Source: Prolixibacteraceae bacterium (GTDB lineage: Bacteria > Bacteroidota > Bacteroidia > Bacteroidales > Prolixibacteraceae). Taken from it: a stretch of DNA of 8,059 nucleotides. Made by a program: the position numbers and the translations under genes. Within the stretch, counting starts at the first letter, position 1. Each line of letters starts with the position of its first letter. This document shows, piece by piece, positions 1 through 6,428 of the stretch. The DNA is taken from NCBI GenBank assembly GCA_014380255.1, contig JACMKG010000080.1:1-8059 (forward strand), in the 5' to 3' direction. Under the pieces are notes generated by a model. It made no database searches. It was not told where the DNA came from and saw only the letters and a list, made by a program, of their open reading frames with translations.

Positions 1-1007
1 AGATTAGAAAGTGGTTTTAGCTGAGGCTTAAAAAGTTTTTCCAGCTTTTCTTTCGGCATTCCGGTACCTGTATCTTCAACTTTGACCAGTATTTTTCCGT
101 CCTGGATAATTGCAGAAACGTTTATAATTCCCATGGGGAGCGAATGTTTCAGAGCATTCGATACCAGGTTTTGTAGGATTGAAAGCAACATTTTTTTATC
201 CGCAAAAACAGCAGTACCTCCCGGTACTTCATTCTGCAGGCTAATATTATTGACAGCAGCATGTTCGCTGAAGATATTGAATGCTTTCCGGATATAATTA
301 CTCAAGTCAAGCATGGAAGGAGAAAATACTTCAGAGGCGTATTTTATTCTTGCCCATTCAAGCAGGTAATCCAGCATATTCAATTCATCGGTGGAAGCCT
401 GATAGAGGATATCGAGCATTTGTTTAATATCTGCATGGTTCATTTCATCGATATTCGATTTCAGGTGATCTGAAATTTCAATAATGGCAGCCAAAGGGCT
501 TCTCAGGTCATGGGAAAGAATAGCCAGGATGTTTTCCTTATGGGTAATCAGGTCCTCCAGTTCTTTCATATGTTTGTTAATGGCATCTTCCGCTATCTTT
601 TTCTCCGTTAGATCTCTAAGTATCTTTACAAATCCTATCAAATTCTCATTTGTATCTTTCAGTGGGAACATCTGTTCATAGGCATAAAATAAACTACCAT
701 CCCGTGTTACATGCCATCGGTTATTACTTGCTTTTCCTTCTTTTAACGCATTTTCCATCTCCAGGCAGGGAATGTTGTTATTTTTGTCTTCTTCGGTATA
801 GATTATTTCACTAGGCCTGCCAATCACTTCATTCGATTTATAGCCGAACAACTTGGTAGAACCTGCACACCAACAATTAATTAAAAGATCTTTGTCCGTT
901 GTGAAGATTGCATAATCTTGCAAACTTCCTACAACTAAACGGATGAATGTATCCGAAGAAATGTGCTTGTTATCGTTAAGCTTTATATCTTGATGCCTGT
1001 TATCCAT
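1..1007 (-). CDS. PAS domain-containing sensor histidine kinase (C-terminus cut off by window edge)
   Basis: This is a cytoplasmic two-component sensor kinase that would autophosphorylate a histidine and pass the phosphate to a response regulator. About 335 residues are visible, and the frame is open to the left edge. Residues ~23-138 form a PAS domain of the common kind with W98-H-V, D103-G-S and a GF.K..RDLTEKK end. A short helical linker follows. The HisKA H-box reads SHDLRSPLA with the phospho-acceptor His166. In the ATPase domain the N-box is NLVSNALKH (N280/N284) and the G1 box is DTGTGMP from D312. The remaining G2 region lies outside the window. There is no signal peptide or membrane segment, so the signal is probably intracellular. 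The ATG at 1007-1005 is chosen because it is the first in frame after the stop at 1043-1041. No partner regulator is visible, and the ligand of the PAS domain is unknown. The kinase call is firm. Confidence 0.93.
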   Translation of the reverse strand, partial: MDNRHQDIKLNDNKHISSDTFIRLVVGSLQDYAIFTTDKDLLINCWCAGSTKLFGYKSNEVIGRPSEIIYTEEDKNNNIPCLEMENALKEGKASNNRWHVTRDGSLFYAYEQMFPLKDTNENLIGFVKILRDLTEKKIAEDAINKHMKELEDLITHKENILAILSHDLRSPLAAIIEISDHLKSNIDEMNHADIKQMLDILYQASTDELNMLDYLLEWARIKYASEVFSPSMLDLSNYIRKAFNIFSEHAAVNNISLQNEVPGGTAVFADKKMLLSILQNLVSNALKHSLPMGIINVSAIIQDGKILVKVEDTGTGMPKEKLEKLFKPQLKPLSN

Positions 1008-1352
1008 AAGAATATCATTGAATACTAGTGTACTTCTATCCTAGAACAAAGGTGGAATGATGGATAAAAATAATTATTACACAATTCTGCTTAATAATTA
1101 CATGATTAGACTTTTTTAAGATTTAATACACAGTGAATTAAGTATCTGTTACAGATGAAAGAAGATAAATGTGGTTGAAACAAGGAAAGTGCCTAAACAA
1201 AAAACTGTACATGTGATCCATAATTTTATTCTGAATACCCGAGAAATTCCTTTTTTTTGGCTGACACAATTTCCTGATATTTGTTATTGAATTTATTAGT
1301 ATTTTTACTTAATATTAGTATCTTTATAGACTAACTTAATGATTTACTGACC
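1008..1352. other. Divergent non-coding spacer between the kinase and the 205-residue protein
   Basis: These 345 A/T-rich bases separate two divergently transcribed genes and should carry both promoters. I see no convincing ORF, RNA gene or long inverted repeat. For the kinase, the only Bacteroidota-style -7 element is CACCTTTG on the minus strand at 1054-1047, and no matching -33 element sits 19 bases further upstream. The plus-strand candidate promoter is listed separately. Runs of T near 1250-1258 are not preceded by a stem, so I do not call a terminator here. Confidence 0.6.
1296..1326 (+). promoter_or_regulatory. Candidate Bacteroidota-type promoter for the 205-residue protein
   Basis: The -33-like TTAG at 1296-1299 is separated by exactly 19 bases from a -7-like TATCTTTA at 1319-1326. 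The Bacteroidota primary-sigma consensus is TTTG, about 19 bases, then TAnnTTTG. Each element therefore misses one base. Transcription would begin near 1333, about 20 bases before the start codon at 1353. The area is very A/T-rich, so a chance match is possible. Confidence 0.3.
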
Positions 1353-1970
1353 ATGAGCAGTGCTCCTAAATACACCGCCCTGTCTTTGTTGGAAAGGATT
1401 ATTGAATATGTCAATATGACAAGTGATGAATCGGAATGGACTTTTGAAGAGCAAAAAGGTAATCCCCCGAGATATGCCAGGCTTCAGCAAATCCGATCTC
1501 TTATGGAAGCTTTTGTTCCAGAATTGAAGGCTACAGAAAATATTCGAAATAGCATTGTAAATTTTTTTGCCGGTAGTTTTATTACACGCCGGACCATAGG
1601 CGAATATTCATATTTACTGGGCCAAATACATCAAGCTATTAACGAGAGTCGATTCAGCGGTGTCAGGAAAAAAAATCTGGATGTACAGGATTTACAAACT
1701 AACTATTGCAATCTGATGGATTATTACCTGATGCTAAAAAACCTGTTGAATCACAATCATAGTGATATGGAGGTCAGTTATCCTAACGTGTTTTCTTATA
1801 TCGTAACAGGTACAATTAGCAGGTCAATTTATTCGGAGGCAGAATCTCTCAGCAATTTGCTGGTTGAATTTATTGATCCTGGAAATCATGCCTATACTGA
1901 AGATGAATTGGTTGAGCAATATAATTATCCAGCTGTAGATTTACTGGATTTGGATATGCAATGGATGTGA
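1353..1970 (+). CDS. Uncharacterised 205-residue cytoplasmic protein
   Basis: I do not recognise this protein. It has no signal peptide, lipobox or membrane segment, so it should be cytoplasmic. It looks largely helical: long amphipathic stretches run through residues ~8-22, 43-70, 82-98 and 112-135, with a short basic patch (VRKKN) near residue 105. The last ~35 residues are strongly acidic, with many D/E, and end in DLDMQWM. I found no catalytic motif, zinc-binding pattern, Walker box or clear helix-turn-helix. The ATG at 1353 is supported by an in-frame TAA at 1332-1334 with no alternative ATG between. The gene stands alone: it diverges from the kinase, converges on the GH2 gene and ends at a shared hairpin terminator. 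Codon use looks like that of its neighbours, and its length, clean frame and flanking signals support a real gene. Function is unknown. Confidence 0.8.
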   Translation: MSSAPKYTALSLLERIIEYVNMTSDESEWTFEEQKGNPPRYARLQQIRSLMEAFVPELKATENIRNSIVNFFAGSFITRRTIGEYSYLLGQIHQAINESRFSGVRKKNLDVQDLQTNYCNLMDYYLMLKNLLNHNHSDMEVSYPNVFSYIVTGTISRSIYSEAESLSNLLVEFIDPGNHAYTEDELVEQYNYPAVDLLDLDMQWM

Positions 1971-2176
1971 GTCATCCTGCATTTCTTAAATGGTGATGAT
2001 ACAAACAAGCTTCATGCAGCCCTATGAATGCTTCATATCACTAATGTGCAGTCTGCAGGACAGATGATAAAAGAATGAAATATACCCAGATAATACTCTT
2101 CAGAGGGAGGGAAAATGCGAGACATGAGATGATTAAAAGGGGATGAATAGAATGATGCTTAAAGTAATCATGAATA

Positions 2177-2213
2177 AAAAAATGCCAGCTAAGAATACTA
2201 GCTGGCATTTTTT
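2177..2213. terminator. Bidirectional intrinsic terminator between convergent genes
   Basis: A perfect 14-base inverted repeat has left arm 2177-2190 (six A then TGCCAGCT) and right arm 2200-2213 (AGCTGGCA then six T). The loop is nine bases, and A2191 and T2199 could add a fifteenth pair. The G/C-containing core followed by T on either strand makes it an intrinsic terminator in both directions. It would end the unknown gene (stop at 1970) on the plus strand and the GH2 gene (stop at 2271) on the minus strand. The rest of 1971-2270 shows no gene or other signal. Confidence 0.88.
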
Positions 2214-2270
2214 ACTTAATAAGCTGAACTCTCTGAGTCAAATAGAATTTGGCATCCGGATTTCAGGGTT

Positions 2271-4082
2271 TTATTCATTCAGTGAATTACAGATTTTCTG
2301 ATTGATTTCACGAACGCGCTTTTCATCAATTTTAATCACCTTACGGTCATAAGTTAGCAATCCGTTAACTTCACCTTCCACATCCGTAGTTTGAGTATAA
2401 ACTCCGGCAGAAAAGCCTGCTTTAATCATTTGAAGTAAAGATTCGGCATATTTTACATACTCATCGGTAACTTCTTTAGAATTTTTAAACTGAACGTACC
2501 CCCAGTTTTTATCACTAGCCCACAGATGACCTTCAAGGGCAAGGCCTATTCCTCCGTATTCGCCCAACACTGTTGCGCGCTGTCCATCATATAAATACAT
2601 GTCTGGGTCCGGATAATTGTGTAAATCAAGCATATCGCCCACAGGATAATGGTTTCCACCACTGGCAGGATTTACCAGGCGGCTTGGATCATGAGCTTTG
2701 GTCCATTCAACAATTTCAGCAGTCTTGAATTGGCCCCAGGCTTCATTAAAGGGCACCCAGGTAACAATGCAAGGATTGGAATACAGGTAATCCATGATTT
2801 CCTTCCACTCCTTGCGGTAGTTATTTTCTGATTCAACACTGCGTTTCAATTCATTCCCATCGAAGTAATGGTGGTTTTGCCATTGGGGTGAACGGTCGCC
2901 ATTGGGCATATCCTGCCACACGAGGATTCCCAGCTGATCGCAATGGGTGTACCAACGGGCAGGCTCCACTTTTACGTGTTTGCGGATCATGTTAAATCCA
3001 AAATCCTTTGTTTTCTGGATGTCGTATCTCAGGGCCTCGTCGGTTGGCGCTGTATATAGGCCGTCGGGCCACCATCCCTGGTCAAGAGGGCCAAACTGGA
3101 AATACGGTTTGTTGTTCAGTTCAAGGCGTACAATGCCATTCTTATCGCGTTTGGTTGAAACTTTACGCATGGCAAAATAACTGTTTACCTGGTCGGTTAC
3201 AATCCCATTGCTGATAAGGTTTACTTTCAGGGTATAGAGGAAAGGTGATTCAGGGCTCCAAAGTTTAGCGTTAGGAACTGAAATCTCCATTGTTTCAGTG
3301 GCGGAAGCTTTGGCTGTGGCAACTACATTGTTCCCATCCAACACTTTTACTTCAATCACATCGCCAAAACCAGTAGCCTTTGTATCAACCTTCACCGAAA
3401 GCTGACCTTTATCAATATCGGGAACAGCCCTGATTGTTTGAATGCTTTTAGCTGCAACAGGTTCCATCCATACAGTCTGCCAGATTCCCGTGACCGGGGT
3501 ATACCAGATTCCATTGGGTTTACTGACCTGTTTTCCGCGAGGCTGATAGCCATTATCAGTGCCATCCCATACTTTTACAACCAACTTCTGGCTTGCAGAC
3601 TTGTTTAAAAAAGGAGTAATGTCAAACGAAAAAGGAGTGTAACCACCTGTGTGAGTACCTATTTTAATGTCATTTACCCACACTTCCGCTTTCCAGTCTA
3701 CAGCACCAAAGTGGAGCAATAAATTCTTACCCTTCCATTTGGCCGGAACTTCAAAAGTTCTTTTATACCAGACTTCATGATCACCCCCTACGGTTTTCAT
3801 CACTCCTGATAGGCTTGATTCAACAGGGAAAGGAACCAATATCTGACCCTCAAATTGTGTGGGTTCAGCTAATCCGGCCTTGAGAATAGAATAATCCCAA
3901 AGGCCATTCAGGTTCATCCATTCGGTACGTTCCATAATTGGGCGGGGATATTCAGGCAATACATTGTTAACATCAATTCGTTCGGCCCAGGGAGTTTTGA
4001 TCTTGTCTCCGGCAGGGCTCCATTGTGCAAAGGCCTGTGAAAGGACAAGGCACAATAGGATTAGAAAACTAAGTTTTTTCAT
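2271..4082 (-). CDS. Secreted glycoside hydrolase family 2 enzyme (beta-galactosidase/glucuronidase-like)
   Basis: This is a retaining exo-glycosidase of family GH2, 603 residues, probably periplasmic or surface-associated. Residues 1-19 are a signal peptide (KK, a hydrophobic core, then AFA before Q20), and no lipobox is evident. Residues ~48-208 are the jelly-roll sugar-binding domain (RTEWMNLNGLWDYS, then VWYKRTF and AEVWVND). Residues ~213-305 are the Ig-like domain and ~307-600 the TIM barrel. The acid/base is Glu447 in WVPFNEAWG, and the likely nucleophile is Glu508 in LGEYGG. The C-terminal YTQTTDVEGEVNGLLTYDRK block is typical of this GH2 subgroup. At 603 residues it is a compact three-domain form, without the extra C-terminal domains of LacZ (about 1000 residues). 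The start codon follows an A-rich leader (TAAAAAAA). The gene diverges from the sigma/anti-sigma/SusC set, which suggests a role in the same glycan pathway. Family assignment is firm; the sugar cleaved cannot be read from sequence. Confidence 0.94.
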   Translation of the reverse strand: MKKLSFLILLCLVLSQAFAQWSPAGDKIKTPWAERIDVNNVLPEYPRPIMERTEWMNLNGLWDYSILKAGLAEPTQFEGQILVPFPVESSLSGVMKTVGGDHEVWYKRTFEVPAKWKGKNLLLHFGAVDWKAEVWVNDIKIGTHTGGYTPFSFDITPFLNKSASQKLVVKVWDGTDNGYQPRGKQVSKPNGIWYTPVTGIWQTVWMEPVAAKSIQTIRAVPDIDKGQLSVKVDTKATGFGDVIEVKVLDGNNVVATAKASATETMEISVPNAKLWSPESPFLYTLKVNLISNGIVTDQVNSYFAMRKVSTKRDKNGIVRLELNNKPYFQFGPLDQGWWPDGLYTAPTDEALRYDIQKTKDFGFNMIRKHVKVEPARWYTHCDQLGILVWQDMPNGDRSPQWQNHHYFDGNELKRSVESENNYRKEWKEIMDYLYSNPCIVTWVPFNEAWGQFKTAEIVEWTKAHDPSRLVNPASGGNHYPVGDMLDLHNYPDPDMYLYDGQRATVLGEYGGIGLALEGHLWASDKNWGYVQFKNSKEVTDEYVKYAESLLQMIKAGFSAGVYTQTTDVEGEVNGLLTYDRKVIKIDEKRVREINQKICNSLNE

Positions 4083-4438
4083 TTTTTTTAGTAGTTGTTT
4101 TGAATGTTTGTAATATGATTAGAAATAATGTTCCATTTCATCGTCTACTTCATAGTACAACTTAATGGATAAATATGCTCATTGGATCAGCGTATTTTTA
4201 TAAGATGAAGGAAAGATTCCCTTTATTCATTGGTAAAAGGATTCTGGTTTATATATTAAATTAATTTTGTGCCAATTGTAATTGATAATTAAAAATATAG
4301 AAGGCGTATTTTTTATTATGCAGCTGATATTTGTGTAATTAAATGATAGTAGTCTCTTTTATTATTAATTATTATACTACTTTCGGACTGTTGCAAATTA
4401 CATTTATTTTCCTTTTAAATATCAAAAATGAATGCTTT
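4083..4438. promoter_or_regulatory. Divergent control region between GH2 gene and sigma factor gene
   Basis: These 356 A/T-rich bases should contain the promoters of the GH2 gene (leftward) and the sigma factor gene (rightward). No full Bacteroidota consensus is present for GH2; the best partial -7 is TACAATTG on the minus strand at 4280-4273, without a good -33. For the sigma gene, TTTG at 4330-4333 lies 19 bases before TCTCTTTT at 4353-4360, which matches the -7 consensus poorly. An ATG at 4343 is in frame with the sigma gene but would add a 32-residue hydrophobic, low-complexity extension, so I treat it as non-coding. A 10-base direct repeat is listed separately. Confidence 0.5.
4190..4313. 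repeat. Pair of 10-base direct repeats GCGTATTTTT
   Basis: GCGTATTTTT occurs at 4190-4199 and again at 4304-4313, 114 bases apart on the same strand. Both lie in the spacer between the divergent GH2 and sigma genes, one nearer each gene. A G/C-containing core in such an A/T-rich area makes the pair mildly notable. They could be binding sites for a shared regulator, but a chance repeat is not excluded. CATTGG is likewise repeated, at 4180-4185 and 4228-4233. Confidence 0.3.
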
Positions 4439-5038
4439 TTGACTAAGATTGATATACATATAGACGGAAAGGTAATCGAGAGGTTTAGGAAGGGAGATAT
4501 GGAAGCTTTTCGCTCGATCTATGAGGCTCATAGTAAATCCTTGTATCGTTTTGCATTTTCTTATCTGAAAGATTCTTTTGAAGCCGAAGAAATTATTCAG
4601 GATGTATTTCTGAAGGTTTGGGAAAAAAGAGATGAAGTTGATGGAGAAAAATCTTTTACCAGCTACCTGTATCGTATTACGGTCAATAAAGTATTCAATG
4701 AGTTGAAACACCGGGTTGTCAAAAAGAAATACGAAATGTATGCCTTAAGGCTTGATCCTGAAAGCACACATACACCCGAATCGTCGATCCAGTATAAGGA
4801 ACTAAATACAAAAGTTGAGCACCTGTTGACACAACTTCATGAGCAACAGCGAAGAATATTTGTCATGAGCCGTTGGAATGGGTTATCAAATGCTGAGATT
4901 GCCCAAAATCTTAGCCTTTCCGTACGTACAGTTGAAAATCAGATTTACCGTGCTTCCAAGTTTATTAAACTCCATTTGAAAGACGAATATCCCTTAGAAA
5001 TCCTTTTGATAGTATTTTCTGCCACTCATTGTTTATGA
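4439..5038 (+). CDS. FecI-like ECF RNA polymerase sigma factor
   Basis: This extracytoplasmic-function sigma-70 factor would direct RNA polymerase to the receptor operon when released by the anti-sigma factor encoded next. With a TTG start at 4439 it is 199 residues. Region 2 covers ~18-84 (KGDMEAFRSIYEAHSKSLYRFAF, then EAEEIIQDVFLKVWEKR). Region 4 covers ~125-180, with the helix-turn-helix around SNAEIAQNLSLSVRTVENQI. The hydrophobic tail (LEILLIVF) is common in the Bacteroidota SusC-linked subfamily. The TTG start is chosen because it gives the usual family N-terminus, ending in KVIERFRKGD. The upstream in-frame ATG at 4343 adds hydrophobic residues alien to the family, and the next ATG at 4499 would cut into region 2. 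The fecR-like gene follows after 119 bases. Function is firm; the start is less sure. Confidence 0.93.
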   Translation: MTKIDIHIDGKVIERFRKGDMEAFRSIYEAHSKSLYRFAFSYLKDSFEAEEIIQDVFLKVWEKRDEVDGEKSFTSYLYRITVNKVFNELKHRVVKKKYEMYALRLDPESTHTPESSIQYKELNTKVEHLLTQLHEQQRRIFVMSRWNGLSNAEIAQNLSLSVRTVENQIYRASKFIKLHLKDEYPLEILLIVFSATHCL

Positions 5039-5157
5039 CATCAAAAGACCTGCAAAATAGATCTTGCAGTTGATTCTATCATCTGTTTTGAAATTTCTCA
5101 AAAAAATATCATTGACCGTGTGAGTATTGTTTTATCCTAACTTGTATTACTCTTGGA
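5039..5157 (+). other. Spacer between sigma and anti-sigma genes with a small hairpin
   Basis: This 119-base gap holds a 6-bp stem, CTGCAA (5050-5055) with TTGCAG (5064-5069), and an 8-base loop just after the sigma stop codon. No T-tract follows, so it is not a standard intrinsic terminator. It could be a weak attenuator or a 3' end stabiliser, or mean nothing. No good promoter consensus was found before the anti-sigma gene, so co-transcription with the sigma gene is likely. Confidence 0.3.
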
Positions 5158-6291
5158 ATGAAAAATAACGAATGTTTACATATTGAATTTAATGCACTGC
5201 TTGAGAAATTTCATGCAGGGATTTGTAGCTTGGAAGAACTTCAGCAGCTGGAAGAAATGTTTTCAAACAACACTGTTTCAGAAAACATTAAAGATTTGAT
5301 GTTTATGGAGGTTCCTGGCTTTAAAGCGCAAAATACGGTCGGTGATGCCGATTATGACAAATTGTATAAATCCATACAGGATACCATATTAGGACAGAAA
5401 AAGGCCAGCCGAACCATTAACCTTCGTTTGAATTTGCTTCGAATTGCTGCCGTCCTGTTACTTACTTTTATTCTGGGAGGAACTTTGTCGTACATGCTTT
5501 TCAGGAAAGATTCAAATAATACCCAAATGTTTTGTGAAGTAACAGCGCCTCTTGGTTCTACCTCTGAAATCGTTTTGCCTGATAATTCACGCATTTGGTT
5601 AAACGCTGGCAGTAAAATTAAGTATTCCACTTCTTTTAACCAAAACAACCGCTTGTTATACCTGGAAGGAGAAGGGTACTTTAAAGTGGCCAAAAATAAA
5701 GAACTCCCGTTTATTGTAAATGCTTACGGATTTGAAGTAAAAGCCATAGGTACTGAATTCAATATCAAAGCCTATAAAGAAGACGCGACTATTGAAACTA
5801 CCATGGTGGAAGGGAAAATTGCTTTACAACATTCAAGTGAGAATATCCTTTCAGGTGTCTCACTGCTTCCCAATCAGAAAGCTACTTTCTACAAGTCCGA
5901 AGAAACTTTGACGGTAGAAGTCGTTAAAAGAATAGAAAAACAAAAAGAAGAAGTAAATTATATGCCTGATCATCGTTTGGTCATAGCTCCAATGATTGAT
6001 CCTAAGCCAATCGTATCATGGAAAGAAAATCAATTGGTTATTGAGCGTAAACAGCTGGGCGAATTGGCAGAGATATTAAGACGCAAGTACGACTTTAACT
6101 TCGAATTCAAATCAGAAGACATCAAGCGGTTCAGGTTCTCTGGCACTCTGGAAGATGAAACTCTTCAGCAGGTAATGGATGTGATAAAGATTTCTTCGCC
6201 AATAGATTATACAATTGAAGGAAAAACAGTCATCATTGAACGTAACGAAACAAGAGCACACAAATTTGAAAAACTTTTAAAACAACAATAA
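5158..6291 (+). CDS. FecR-like anti-sigma factor with FecR and DUF4974 domains
   Basis: This inner-membrane anti-sigma regulator would hold the preceding ECF sigma factor in the cytoplasm and receive the signal from the outer-membrane receptor in the periplasm. It is 377 residues, normal for the family. Residues 1-90 are the cytoplasmic sigma-binding part. One membrane helix spans ~94-115 (LRIAAVLLLTFILGG core). The periplasmic FecR domain covers ~125-223 (APLGSTSEIVLPDNSRIWLNAGS, GEGYFKV, GTEFNIKAY, VEGKIAL). A spacer of about 65 residues leads to a C-terminal DUF4974 domain at ~290-362 (LGELAEILRRKYDFNFEF, then FSGTLEDETLQQVMDVI). The C-terminal domain resembles the STN domain of the receptor encoded next, as expected if the two interact. 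The ATG at 5158 is chosen because it gives the usual family N-terminus; no Shine-Dalgarno is visible. It lies between its sigma factor and the SusC-like receptor, the standard order for this signalling system. Confidence 0.95.
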   Translation: MKNNECLHIEFNALLEKFHAGICSLEELQQLEEMFSNNTVSENIKDLMFMEVPGFKAQNTVGDADYDKLYKSIQDTILGQKKASRTINLRLNLLRIAAVLLLTFILGGTLSYMLFRKDSNNTQMFCEVTAPLGSTSEIVLPDNSRIWLNAGSKIKYSTSFNQNNRLLYLEGEGYFKVAKNKELPFIVNAYGFEVKAIGTEFNIKAYKEDATIETTMVEGKIALQHSSENILSGVSLLPNQKATFYKSEETLTVEVVKRIEKQKEEVNYMPDHRLVIAPMIDPKPIVSWKENQLVIERKQLGELAEILRRKYDFNFEFKSEDIKRFRFSGTLEDETLQQVMDVIKISSPIDYTIEGKTVIIERNETRAHKFEKLLKQQ

Positions 6292-6299
6292 AGATGAAG

Positions 6300-6340
6300 A
6301 AAAAAAACAGGGAATAGATTTTTGCCGAATCTACCCCTGT
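6300..6340 (-). terminator. Hairpin between fecR and susC with T-tract on the minus strand
   Basis: ACAGGG (6307-6312) pairs with CCCTGT (6335-6340), and TAGATT (6315-6320) with AATCTA (6328-6333). A small internal mismatch (AA against C) separates the two helices, and the loop is seven bases. On the plus strand the stem is preceded by eight A (6300-6307) and not followed by T, so it would not end the fecR message. Read on the minus strand, the stem is followed by eight T, the form of an intrinsic terminator for antisense transcription. On the plus strand it may instead act as an RNA structure or processing site in the fecR-susC message. The rest of 6292-6428 shows no gene or clear promoter. 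Confidence 0.5.
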
Positions 6341-6428
6341 CAGTAAATAGTGTTAACCATTAATCAATGTCAGTTTTTGTGAAAAGAACCACTGGCATTG
6401 GAAGTCAAACATCTAATTTTTCAAATGT

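Noticed and set aside
82..681. Plus-strand open frames across the kinase gene
   Set aside because: They overlap the minus-strand frame with clear PAS, H-box, N-box and G1 motifs, and their products look random.
1047..1054. Minus-strand CACCTTTG as the kinase promoter
   Set aside because: It matches the -7 consensus at five of six positions but lacks a -33 element at the right distance.
1250..1258. T-run in the spacer as a terminator
   Set aside because: No stable stem precedes it on the plus strand and no gene ends nearby in that direction.
2649..3214. Plus-strand open frames inside the GH2 gene
   Set aside because: They are shadows of a well-supported GH2 reading frame with catalytic motifs on the minus strand, and none shows a recognisable domain.
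4343..4438. N-terminal extension of the sigma factor from ATG 4343
   Set aside because: It would add 32 hydrophobic, low-complexity residues not found in ECF sigma factors, and the DNA looks like A/T-rich promoter sequence.
5050..5069. Small hairpin after the sigma gene as an intrinsic terminator
   Set aside because: The stem is only six base pairs and no T-tract follows, so termination is not supported.
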